A stretch of DNA of 64,000 bases from Gillisia limnaea DSM 15749 (lineage in GTDB: Bacteria; Bacteroidota; Bacteroidia; Flavobacteriales; Flavobacteriaceae): the NCBI RefSeq assembly GCF_000243235.1, contig NZ_JH594606.1:1841448-1905447 (forward strand), read 5' to 3'. A program made the translations under genes and the position numbers. Positions 25,874 to 34,485 of the stretch are shown piece after piece (positions within the stretch are counted from its first letter, which is position 1; each line of letters begins with the position of its first letter). The notes beneath the pieces are model-generated. The model had not been told where the DNA came from and did not search any database. It saw only the letters and a list, made by a program, of their open reading frames with translations.

Positions 25874-27073
25874 TTAACCTTTCTTACCAAACAACTCTGA
25901 ATTTTCCAGCAGGATGATGTTGGGATCATCTTCAGAGACCAGTCTTTTGGTGCGCAGATATCTGTTGTAGTTGAATTCGTCAAAATCTCTGGCAGTACTA
26001 TCTATAGAACTTACACGCACCCTTCCGCTGGAATGGATAAATTGATTGTTGCCAACCCACATGCCCACGTGTACCACCTTTTCTGAAGTAGTATCTGTGG
26101 CAGGCCTTCCGAAGAAAAGAAGATCTCCTGGGATAAGGTTCTCAAAGTTTCGTGTGGAATCTACCAAAGTACCCGTATGCACCTGCTGCGAAGCATCCCG
26201 GGGGATGATCATCCCGTTGAGGAAAAAGATGGTTTTGGTATACCCGCTGCAGTCTACCCCTTTTGCTGAGGTACCTCCCCACAAATAGGGAAGCCCCATC
26301 AATGCTCTTGAAGTTTTTATAAGGTTCTCTGCGGAAGGATCCAGTTGGGCAATCCATTCATCATACAATTGTGCGGCTTCCTTTTGAATATAGGCTGTCA
26401 CACCGTCTGGGTATTTGACTTTGTAAAAGTTCTCCTGTTCTTCCTGCAGTTCTAAAATGCTTCCTGCCACAAGATCTGTAACCACTGGGGAAGTTGTATT
26501 GGCTTCTTCATAGGCAAACCCAAAAGGCTGTTTAAAGACTACTTTAGAGATGTTCTTCCAGTTCTGGAATTCCTCATCGCTAAGCGTTTCCAGGCCACCA
26601 CCATCTACCCAGGACAGGTATTTATCTGGGGTTTGCACCAAAAACCATTCATTTTCTTCCTTTAAAACTTTGAGCGGAGTTCCTAAAGTAGCCTGGGTGG
26701 CCAGTTCTGCGGAATGTGCAGGATTGGACCTAAGATTGGCTACCGAAATTTTTACCAGGGCATTAGAAGCATTTTCCATCATTTTTCCCGGAAGAAGCTC
26801 AATACTGTCTATGAACACAATATTTTTCTGTTCCAGCCTGGAACGAAGGCTTTGCACAGCTTCCGGAAGGTTGGATTCCCCATTGAGGATCAACCCTCCC
26901 TCATTTCCCATGGCTTCCACCTCAAAACGGGCCACCCTTTTATCTGGCACAAATTCTCCCGAGACCTCAGCAATAACATCCCGGGCAGTTATTAATTTTT
27001 TGTTTTCTTCGGAAGAATTACAACCAAATACCAATACCGCGGTAAGTAAGGTCAAAGCAAGTTTTTTGAACAT
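25874..27073 (-). CDS. SH3/NlpC-P60 cell-wall endopeptidase lipoprotein (YkfC-like)
   Basis: 399 residues. Lipoprotein signal to Cys18 (LVFGC). Residues of about 110-235 hold two SH3-like repeats (VANLRSNPAHSAELATQATL and FAYEEANTTSPVVTDL). The NlpC/P60 catalytic domain follows: Cys275 in GVDCSGYT, His335 in VVHVGMWVG and His347 in FIHSSG. This is the arrangement of gamma-D-Glu-L-diamino-acid endopeptidases such as B. cereus YkfC, which cut after L-Ala-D-Glu. It is 4 bp downstream of the dipeptide epimerase gene, which acts on exactly that product; the two must be co-transcribed. Confidence 0.93.
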   Translation of the reverse strand: MFKKLALTLLTAVLVFGCNSSEENKKLITARDVIAEVSGEFVPDKRVARFEVEAMGNEGGLILNGESNLPEAVQSLRSRLEQKNIVFIDSIELLPGKMMENASNALVKISVANLRSNPAHSAELATQATLGTPLKVLKEENEWFLVQTPDKYLSWVDGGGLETLSDEEFQNWKNISKVVFKQPFGFAYEEANTTSPVVTDLVAGSILELQEEQENFYKVKYPDGVTAYIQKEAAQLYDEWIAQLDPSAENLIKTSRALMGLPYLWGGTSAKGVDCSGYTKTIFFLNGMIIPRDASQQVHTGTLVDSTRNFENLIPGDLLFFGRPATDTTSEKVVHVGMWVGNNQFIHSSGRVRVSSIDSTARDFDEFNYNRYLRTKRLVSEDDPNIILLENSELFGKKG

Positions 27074-27077
27074 AAAT

Positions 27078-28115
27078 CTAAGTTTTTATTGTCCTGTTTA
27101 TCAATTGTACACCGGTGCCGTTCCTATCGGGAAAAACAACTTTTCCATCTAAGATCTTCACACCTTCAGCTATATCATTTTTTAAGAGTAAAGCCCCATC
27201 CATATCTGCATAATCCAGCAAAGGTAGTAAATGCGCAATTGCTGAGATTCCTACCGTAGACTCTGCCATACATCCCACCATAACTTTCATTCCAAGTTCC
27301 TTTGCCTCTGCAATCATCCTTCGGGCCGGTGTGAGGCCGCCACATTTGGTAAGTTTTATATTCACTCCATGGAAATAACCCGCACATCTTGCAATGTCTT
27401 GTTCTGCTATGCAGCTTTCATCTGCAATTACCGGTAAAGAAGAATATTTATATACCTTTTTCATTCCTTCCCAATCCTCTTTCGCTAAAGGTTGTTCTAA
27501 GAATTCTACGTTGAGATCTTTGAGGATCTCAGCATTTTTTATCGCAACATCTGCGGTCCAGGCCGCGTTGGCATCTACTCTAAACACTACGTTGGTGTGC
27601 TTTCTCAATTCTTTAATGATGTCTACATCACCCGCTGTACCCAATTTGATCTTGTAGAGCGGCCAGGGAAAATCCTTCATTTTCTGTACCATTTTCTCAA
27701 CAGTATCAATACCAATAGTATAATTTGATAGTGGAAGCTGTTTCAAATCCAGTCCCCATAATTTGTAAAGCGGAAGGTCTTTCCTTTTCCCGTAAAGATC
27801 GTGCATGGCAATGTCCAGGGCGCATTGTGCAAAAGAATTTTCCTTTAAGTAGGGTTGGGTAATTTCCCAAAGTTCTTCCGGCGTTTTATGAATATTATCC
27901 GCAATTAAAGGTTCTATCTCCTTTATCGCTGCGATCATACCTTCTACGCTAACACCATAGTAGGATATTGCTGCAGCCTCCCCATAGCCTGTATAGGCTC
28001 CATCGGTTAAAGCAACGATGAGGGTTTTTTGAAAATTCCTGGAACCATGGCTTATGGTAAAAGTTTCTTTCAGTTCAAGATCAAATGTGAAAAAATTCAG
28101 CATTGGTTTCATCAA
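27078..28115 (-). CDS. L-Ala-D/L-Glu dipeptide epimerase
   Basis: 345 residues of the enolase superfamily. Converts L-Ala-D-Glu from murein to L-Ala-L-Glu for ordinary catabolism. Active-site parts: YKIKLG with the first catalytic Lys, FRVDANAAW, EFLEQP and VIADES giving the Mg2+ ligands Asp-Glu-Asp, IKLTKCGG with the second Lys, and ADMDG near the C-terminus, the DxD motif that marks dipeptide epimerases. Met5 is the likeliest true start, Met1 and Met2 being alternatives. It is 3 bp downstream of the GHL10 gene and 4 bp upstream of the NlpC/P60 gene. Confidence 0.93.
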   Translation of the reverse strand: MMKPMLNFFTFDLELKETFTISHGSRNFQKTLIVALTDGAYTGYGEAAAISYYGVSVEGMIAAIKEIEPLIADNIHKTPEELWEITQPYLKENSFAQCALDIAMHDLYGKRKDLPLYKLWGLDLKQLPLSNYTIGIDTVEKMVQKMKDFPWPLYKIKLGTAGDVDIIKELRKHTNVVFRVDANAAWTADVAIKNAEILKDLNVEFLEQPLAKEDWEGMKKVYKYSSLPVIADESCIAEQDIARCAGYFHGVNIKLTKCGGLTPARRMIAEAKELGMKVMVGCMAESTVGISAIAHLLPLLDYADMDGALLLKNDIAEGVKILDGKVVFPDRNGTGVQLINRTIKT

Positions 28116-28118
28116 TTA

Positions 28119-29747
28119 TTATCCTCCAACCGAAACTTCGATAAAATTACTTTCATTTCCTGTTCTGTCCACGGCAGTAACTCCAATATCCGTAAGATGA
28201 GACCCTTTTTCATTTTTATTCAGAAGGTATGATAATTCGAATGAATTTTGAGTGCGGTTTAAAATTTCATAATTCCAAACCCCTTTATATTTATAATACA
28301 CTACCCATTTAAAAACCTCATCTATACCCGAATGATCCCAGTTTATTTCGACCTTATCCTGTAAAACTTTTACCTCCACATTAGGAGCTGCTGGCAAAAC
28401 AGCGTTCATCCAAAGACTTGCAGGAACCAGGGCCTCTTTTTGATAAGGACCTTCCAGCAGTGCTTTGGAAACATTTGGATATTTAATAAGCGGACCTATG
28501 CTCCAGTGTACACTTCCTTTGCTTTCCGGTAACATTCCACGGGTGAGCATAATTTGGTTGATAGTTTCATCTACATTAAGCGCATCGCCACCAAAATCTA
28601 TATTTATTCCCGGCCATAAATGGCGGTTTTGCAGATTTTCGCTTTCCCACCATCCCAAAAGCACCGGAAAACTTTGCTTGGTTTGGTTAATTTTCCAATA
28701 TAGCTGCGGGGAATAATAATCTATCCAACCTTCGTTTAACCATAGCCTGGCATCGGCATATAATTCGGTATACTGATCCATTCCTGCAATTGATTTTGGA
28801 AACCCAGGGCGATAAATCCCAAAAGGACTAATCCCAAATTTCACTTGTGGTTTTTCAGCCTTTATCTCATTGTAGATTCGTTGCACGAAGGTATTTACGC
28901 CATCCCTTCTCCAGTCTGCTTTTGATAGTTTTCCACCTGATTTTTGATAGGCTGCAAAACTTGCTGCATCTGGAAAATCTGCTCCTTTATTATAAGAAGC
29001 ATACGGATAAAAATAATCATCAAAGTGGATTCCATCAATATCATAACGCTTCACGATATCCATTACTACCGCAGCGGTATGGTCCTGAGTTCCTTTTTTT
29101 GATGGATCCAGCCAGTACATGCCATTTTTTAACCCTACCACAAGATCTGAATGCGTTTTAACTATTGAGGCATCTGTGATCTTTCCTCCTGTAGAATGGT
29201 GTGCTCTGTAAGGATTTAACCACACATGCAATTCCATTCCCCTGTCATGAGCCGCTTCTATCCAAAAATGTAAAGGATCGTAAAATGGTTCCGGAGCTTT
29301 CCCCTGTTCCCCTGTTAGAAAAAAGGACCAGGATTCAAGCGAACTTTTATAAAGGGCATCTGCCTGTGGCCTCGCCTGAAAAATCACTGCATTATAATTA
29401 TGTTTCTTTAAAAAATCAAGTAAAACAATCGCTTCCCTTTGTTGTTCGCTGGTTGATAAACCCGATTTGCTTGGCCAGTTGATATTGGCTACCGTAGCAA
29501 TCCAGGCTGCACGAAATTCCCGCATTACAAAAGGAGCATTGTTTACGATTTGGACAGGAGTCACCGCTGTTTCCTCCCCGGGAATCTCGTTTATGATCAC
29601 GGATTCCGGGAGTTCTTCCTGTTTTACCGGAGGAATTTCAGAGACCTGGGGTTCTGAAGGTTTTGCAGGAATATTTTTTTTTGATTTACACCCGGCCATT
29701 ACAATCATAAATACCAATGCAATAAGGATAAGTTTTCTATTCAACAT
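28119..29747 (-). CDS. glycosyl-hydrolase-like family 10 (GHL10/DUF187) lipoprotein
   Basis: 542 residues. Lipoprotein signal ending at Cys20 (MIVMAGC). Residues of about 75-390 are the GHL10 TIM barrel: REFRAAWIATVANINWPS, YNAVIFQARPQADALYKS, MELHVWLNPYRAHH, DIDGIHFDDYFYPYA. A C-terminal fibronectin-like part follows (about 440-540: VEINWDHSGIDEVFKWVVYY). The family is thought to act on amino-sugar polymers and is often found beside murein-recycling genes, as here. First gene of a tight three-gene run with the epimerase and endopeptidase. Confidence 0.9.
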   Translation of the reverse strand: MLNRKLILIALVFMIVMAGCKSKKNIPAKPSEPQVSEIPPVKQEELPESVIINEIPGEETAVTPVQIVNNAPFVMREFRAAWIATVANINWPSKSGLSTSEQQREAIVLLDFLKKHNYNAVIFQARPQADALYKSSLESWSFFLTGEQGKAPEPFYDPLHFWIEAAHDRGMELHVWLNPYRAHHSTGGKITDASIVKTHSDLVVGLKNGMYWLDPSKKGTQDHTAAVVMDIVKRYDIDGIHFDDYFYPYASYNKGADFPDAASFAAYQKSGGKLSKADWRRDGVNTFVQRIYNEIKAEKPQVKFGISPFGIYRPGFPKSIAGMDQYTELYADARLWLNEGWIDYYSPQLYWKINQTKQSFPVLLGWWESENLQNRHLWPGINIDFGGDALNVDETINQIMLTRGMLPESKGSVHWSIGPLIKYPNVSKALLEGPYQKEALVPASLWMNAVLPAAPNVEVKVLQDKVEINWDHSGIDEVFKWVVYYKYKGVWNYEILNRTQNSFELSYLLNKNEKGSHLTDIGVTAVDRTGNESNFIEVSVGG

Positions 29748-29823
29748 AGGAATTTATTTGTATAAAATATTTAAGGCGAAGTTATTTTTATTTGTTCAAA
29801 TTTAAAACTAAAAGAACCGTATT

Positions 29824-30642
29824 TTAATCCCTGCTTTTCTTTAATACCTCCCGAACATTTTTATGCTCTTCAAGCAGGTTTTGCGCGATAGTTTCGTCTA
29901 CATTCAGTTCCTCCATGATCATTCGAACGCCGCGTTCTATAAGCTTTTTATTGCTTAACTGCATATCTACCATCTTGTTTCCCTTTACCCTTCCCAGTTT
30001 TATCATAACCGAAGTAGAGATCATATTTAGCACCAGTTTCTGAGCTGTTCCCGATTTCATCCTGGTACTTCCGGTAACAAATTCCGGCCCTACTTCAATT
30101 TCTATAGGATATTGGACCTCTTTTGCCAGAGGGGAATTTTTATTGTTGGTTATACATGCTGTTATTAGTCCTTTTTCCCTGGCTTTCTTTACTCCTCCTA
30201 TAACATAAGGCGTAGTTCCTGAAGCTGCAATGCCAATGACCAAATCATTTTTATTGATTTTGAATTTCTGAAGATCTTCCCATGCACCGTTCGAGTTGTC
30301 TTCGGCATTTTCTACCGCTTTTCTAAGGGCAACATCGCCCCCGGCAATAAGGCCAATAACGACATCATCACTAACCCCAAAAGTAGGAGGACATTCTGAA
30401 GCATCCAAAACCCCAAGCCTGCCGCTTGTTCCGGCTCCAATATAAAATAACCGTCCACCCTTTGCTATTTGCTGCACAATACTATCAACGAGAATCATGA
30501 TTTTGGGAATTTCAGCCTCGATGACCTCTGGAACGGTTTTATCCTCCCTGTTCATATTTCGAAGCAATTCTTCAGTGCTCATCAATTCAAGATCCTGGTA
30601 CCTGGAGCTTTTTTCAGTAGTGGGTTTATTTTGATCACTCAT
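29824..30642 (-). CDS. murQ: N-acetylmuramic acid 6-phosphate etherase
   Basis: 272 residues, SIS-domain enzyme that splits the D-lactyl ether of MurNAc-6P to give GlcNAc-6P and lactate. The whole signature is present: TTEKSSRYQDLELMST, FYIGAGTSGRLGVLDASECPPT with Glu83, and ENAED with Glu114, the two catalytic glutamates at the same numbers as in E. coli MurQ. MKSGTAQKLVLNM is also kept. No signal peptide. Its product is the substrate expected for the nagB/PIG-L fusion. It lies 76 bp upstream of the GHL10 gene on the same strand. Confidence 0.96.
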   Translation of the reverse strand: MSDQNKPTTEKSSRYQDLELMSTEELLRNMNREDKTVPEVIEAEIPKIMILVDSIVQQIAKGGRLFYIGAGTSGRLGVLDASECPPTFGVSDDVVIGLIAGGDVALRKAVENAEDNSNGAWEDLQKFKINKNDLVIGIAASGTTPYVIGGVKKAREKGLITACITNNKNSPLAKEVQYPIEIEVGPEFVTGSTRMKSGTAQKLVLNMISTSVMIKLGRVKGNKMVDMQLSNKKLIERGVRMIMEELNVDETIAQNLLEEHKNVREVLKKSRD

Positions 30643-30819
30643 TATTTACAATATAAATAGTATTGTTTTTCAGGGATAAAACCACTGAAAAAGATTGTTG
30701 CTTTCCTTTCCGGGAAAATTTCCATGATCCGGATGGAAATTTGCGCAAATTGATTCTATGATTCTAACGTTCACAGAGCTTTTTGTATTGCAATTCCATT
30801 GCCGACTTATCCAGGAAAA

Positions 30820-32115
30820 TTATAGGTTTCTCCCTATTTTATGACCTTTTGAGGCAAAAAACAGAATAAAGGCATAACAAGGGATCACGATCCAGTATGC
30901 CTGTTGTGGATCAAACATATCGGCTAAACGTCCATAAAATAAAGGTAAAATTGCACCTCCGGCAATTGCCATGATCAAAAATGAAGAGCCTATCTTGGTA
31001 AATCTCCCCAACCCAGCGATCGCCATTGGCCAGATTGCCGGCCATACCATCGCATTTGCAAGGCCCAGTAAGGAAATCAATAAAACGGAAATAAACCCAT
31101 TGGTATAAATGGCCCCCAAACCTAAAATTATTCCCAGGACGGCCGAGACCTGCAAGGCGCGTTCCTGTGCAATGTATTTTGGGATTGTAAAGATCCCGAT
31201 TATATAGCCTATAATCATTGCGATTAGTGTGTAGGAGGTAAATGCTTTTGCATCCATAAGCGGGATTCCCTGCTCGGCTCCATAGCTTATCACAGTATCT
31301 CCGGCGATGACCTCTACCCCAACATATAAAAACATGGCAAGGGTTCCCAACAACAAATGCGGGAATTGAAAAATATTCTTTTTATTGATATTGGATTTTG
31401 CCACAACTTCATCTTCAGAATCTGTATCTACTTCGGGTAATGGAGAAAAGTAGATCCATACCGCAAGAATGATAAGGACGCCCATCATAATAAGATACGG
31501 GACCACTACCCTTTCCGAAAGTTCATTCAACACAAGTGCCTTTTCAGCAACATCCATCAATTCCAGTTCTTCAATCAGGTTATCTGTATTTTTAAATACA
31601 ATTGCTCCAAGCACTAATGGCGCAAGGGCTCCCGCTACTTTATTACATATTCCCATAATACTTATGCGTTTTGCAGCACTTTCTATAGGACCTAAAATCG
31701 TGATGTATGGATTTGCAGCAGTTTGCAATACCGCAAGGCCGGTTCCCAGAACAAATAATCCCAGCAAAAAGATCTCATAGGTTCGCGTATAAGCAGCCGG
31801 CACAAAAATAAGTGCACCCACGGCCATGACCAACAATCCTAAAGACATTCCTTTTTTAAACCCGGTAACCTTTAAAACCCAGGCCGAAGGCAGGGCCATG
31901 ACCAGGTAAGAAATGTAGAATGCTGTTACCACGAAGTAAGACTGAAAGTTGTTGAGTTCGCAGGCGATCTTAAGATAAGGTACAAGGACTGAATTTAGCC
32001 AGGTTACGAATCCGAAAATAAAGAACAGGGCTCCAATAATAATGATGGAACGATTGGTTCCCTGCCGACTTGTATTTCGGGGAGTTGCAGTACTGGCTAA
32101 AGATTGATCTTTCAT
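30820..32115 (-). CDS. FGHS-type sugar MFS permease, probably for GlcNAc/MurNAc
   Basis: 431 residues with 12 hydrophobic segments in the FucP/NagP pattern: FIFGFVTWLNSVLVPYLK in the first helix, GTGLAVLQTAANPYITILGP in the fourth, LGLANAMVWPAIWPMAI in the tenth. Members import fucose, glucose, galactose or N-acetylglucosamine with H+ or Na+. Its place 178 bp upstream of murQ on the same strand argues for an amino sugar as substrate; this is inference. An acidic cytosolic loop (EVDTDSEDEVV) separates the halves. Confidence 0.88.
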   Translation of the reverse strand: MKDQSLASTATPRNTSRQGTNRSIIIIGALFFIFGFVTWLNSVLVPYLKIACELNNFQSYFVVTAFYISYLVMALPSAWVLKVTGFKKGMSLGLLVMAVGALIFVPAAYTRTYEIFLLGLFVLGTGLAVLQTAANPYITILGPIESAAKRISIMGICNKVAGALAPLVLGAIVFKNTDNLIEELELMDVAEKALVLNELSERVVVPYLIMMGVLIILAVWIYFSPLPEVDTDSEDEVVAKSNINKKNIFQFPHLLLGTLAMFLYVGVEVIAGDTVISYGAEQGIPLMDAKAFTSYTLIAMIIGYIIGIFTIPKYIAQERALQVSAVLGIILGLGAIYTNGFISVLLISLLGLANAMVWPAIWPMAIAGLGRFTKIGSSFLIMAIAGGAILPLFYGRLADMFDPQQAYWIVIPCYAFILFFASKGHKIGRNL

Positions 32116-32536
32116 AGAGAACGGGGGTTTTTATGAACTACCTGTGAGCAAGCCCGCAGGGATAAAAAATATAAATCCTTCCTGAAGTTCAATGAATGCA
32201 TGAGGAAAATTCAACCTACTGTTTGCATTAAAAAATCAGGCGTATTCATCGGTTAAAATTAACTTTCTTTTAGGAAAAAAAACAATCTTTTTCAGTTTTA
32301 TAAGATCCTGGAGAAGTTTCAGCTTCACCTGGGAGTTTTCAACTCTATATTTCTGAATGTATCTTTTCTGGAAGAATGTATGTTCATTAAATTTAGCTGA
32401 AAATAAATCCGCAGAAAGACCGGAAATTCTGCTCCCGCCTTGATAAGAATAATTCTTTAAACACTTATAAAAAAACTATATTTGTAGCTTTAAACTTATG
32501 GCGCTGTTTAAGGGCCACTCACTTTGAAATTGACAG
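32116..32536. other. 421-bp divergent spacer between the permease gene and lepA
   Basis: No gene. AT-rich, with short GC islands. The lepA -7 element (32477-32484) lies at its right end. No clear terminator or riboswitch is seen. Confidence 0.5.
32477..32484 (+). promoter_or_regulatory. -7 element upstream of lepA
   Basis: TATATTTG matches TAnnTTTG, 52 nt before the lepA ATG, in an A-rich run. Confidence 0.5.
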
Positions 32537-34333
32537 ATGAAGAACATACGTAACTTTTGTATAATTGCCCATATTGACCACGGTAAAAGCACCCTGGCAG
32601 ACAGATTGCTGGATTTCACCGGCTCTGTTACCGACCGTGAAAAACAGGAGCAATTGCTGGACAGCATGGATCTGGAGCGGGAACGCGGGATTACGATTAA
32701 GAGCCACGCCATCCAGATGAATTATACCTACAAAGGCGAAGAGTATATTCTAAATTTAATAGATACCCCGGGACATGTGGATTTTTCCTATGAAGTATCC
32801 CGTTCTATCGCGGCCTGTGAAGGTGCTTTGCTTATTGTAGATGCTGCTCAAAGCATTCAGGCACAAACTATTTCCAACCTTTATCTTGCCCTGGAAAATG
32901 ATCTTGAAATTATTCCGGTTTTGAATAAAATAGACCTTCCAAGTGCAAATCCCGAGGTGGTTACAGATGATATCGTGGAGTTACTTGGTTGTAATAAAAG
33001 CGACATTATTCCTGCAAGCGCCAAAACAGGAATTGGTATTGAAGAGATCCTTTCTGCCATTATTGAGCGTATTCCGGCTCCTACAGGAAAACCCGATGCA
33101 CCTTTAAGGGCATTGGTATTTGATTCTGTTTACAATCCGTTTAGAGGAGTTGAGACATATTTCCGTGTATTTAACGGATCGATAAAAAAAGGCCAGCAAA
33201 TAAAATTTGTGGCTACAGATAAAAATTATTTTGCAGATGAGGTTGGAACACTTAGGTTAAAACAATTTCCGCGTCAGGAAATTAAAGCCGGAGATGTAGG
33301 GTATCTTATCACGGGGATTAAAGATGCTCGGGAAGTAAAGGTAGGTGATACCATTACCGATGCAAAAAATCCCACTACCGAAGCTGTTTCAGGTTTTGAA
33401 GATGTGAAACCGATGGTTTTTGCAGGTATTTATCCGGTAGATACCGAAGAATTTGAGGATTTGCGTTCTTCCATGGAAAAATTACAGCTGAATGATGCTT
33501 CGCTAGTTTTTGTTCCTGAAAGTTCTGCGGCCCTTGGTTTTGGATTCCGTTGTGGGTTTTTAGGAATGTTACACCTTGAAATCATTCAGGAAAGACTGGA
33601 GCGGGAATTTGACATGACGGTGATCACTACGGTTCCCAACGTTTCCTATCATGCTTTTACACATAAAAATCCCGATCAGGCGATCCTGGTTAACAATCCA
33701 ACCGATCTTCCAGAGCCTTCCAGCCTTGCTCGGGTGGAAGAGCCTTTCATAAAAGCCAGCATTATCACCAAATCTGATTTTGTAGGCTCTGTGATGTCCT
33801 TATGTATAGAAAAACGAGGACAAATTACGAACCAGACCTATTTAACCCCGGAACGGGTTGAGCTTAATTTTGATATGCCATTGGCAGAAATAGTATTCGA
33901 CTTTTATGACCGGTTAAAAACCGTTTCCAAAGGCTATGCTTCCTTTGATTATTCCCCAATTGGGATGAGAGCTTCCAAATTGGTGAAAGTTGATATTCTC
34001 CTTAACGGAAGTGTGGTAGATGCACTTTCAGCCTTACTTCACGTGGATAATGCGTATGACATAGGTAAAAAAATGTGTGAAAAACTAAGGCAACTAATCC
34101 CCAGACAACAATTTGATATTCCTATACAGGCAGCAATTGGTGCTAAAATTATTTCCAGGGAGACCGTTAAGGCTCTTAGAAAAGATGTTACCGCTAAATG
34201 TTACGGAGGAGATATTTCCCGAAAAAGAAAGCTTCTGGAAAAGCAGAAAAAAGGTAAAAAACGTATGAGACTGGTTGGAAATGTAGAAATTCCGCAGGAA
34301 GCATTTATGGCCGTTTTAAAGCTGAATGATTAA
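32537..34333 (+). CDS. lepA: elongation factor 4 (back-translocating GTPase LepA)
   Basis: 598 residues, the usual length. GTPase motifs are intact: G1 [10 protein letters not shown]2 GITIKSH, G3 DTPGHVDF, G4 NKIDLP, G5 ASAKTG. The C-terminal LepA-specific domain is present ([20 protein letters not shown]). LepA moves stalled ribosomes back or aids 30S biogenesis. It stands alone and converges on the antiporter gene, with a bidirectional terminator between them. Confidence 0.97.
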   Translation: MKNIRNFCIIAHIDHGKSTLADRLLDFTGSVTDREKQEQLLDSMDLERERGITIKSHAIQMNYTYKGEEYILNLIDTPGHVDFSYEVSRSIAACEGALLIVDAAQSIQAQTISNLYLALENDLEIIPVLNKIDLPSANPEVVTDDIVELLGCNKSDIIPASAKTGIGIEEILSAIIERIPAPTGKPDAPLRALVFDSVYNPFRGVETYFRVFNGSIKKGQQIKFVATDKNYFADEVGTLRLKQFPRQEIKAGDVGYLITGIKDAREVKVGDTITDAKNPTTEAVSGFEDVKPMVFAGIYPVDTEEFEDLRSSMEKLQLNDASLVFVPESSAALGFGFRCGFLGMLHLEIIQERLEREFDMTVITTVPNVSYHAFTHKNPDQAILVNNPTDLPEPSSLARVEEPFIKASIITKSDFVGSVMSLCIEKRGQITNQTYLTPERVELNFDMPLAEIVFDFYDRLKTVSKGYASFDYSPIGMRASKLVKVDILLNGSVVDALSALLHVDNAYDIGKKMCEKLRQLIPRQQFDIPIQAAIGAKIISRETVKALRKDVTAKCYGGDISRKRKLLEKQKKGKKRMRLVGNVEIPQEAFMAVLKLND

Positions 34334-34432
34334 TAAGCTGAAAGATCTTCCTTAAGCAAAGAAAATTCAAATAGACCTTAAAAGCATACTCCAATTTATC
34401 AGTTACCCTGGAGCAAGTTCAAGAGATATGTA

Positions 34433-34468
34433 AAAACCCCTACAGATTTTAAAATCTGTAGGGGTTTT
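34433..34468. terminator. 36-bp perfect palindrome, bidirectional terminator
   Basis: AAAACCCCTACAGATTTT is followed directly by its reverse complement, 18 pairs in all. T-runs appear on both sides, so it can end both lepA (plus) and the antiporter transcript (minus). Confidence 0.88.
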
Positions 34469-34485
34469 ATTTTATTTAAAAAGGC

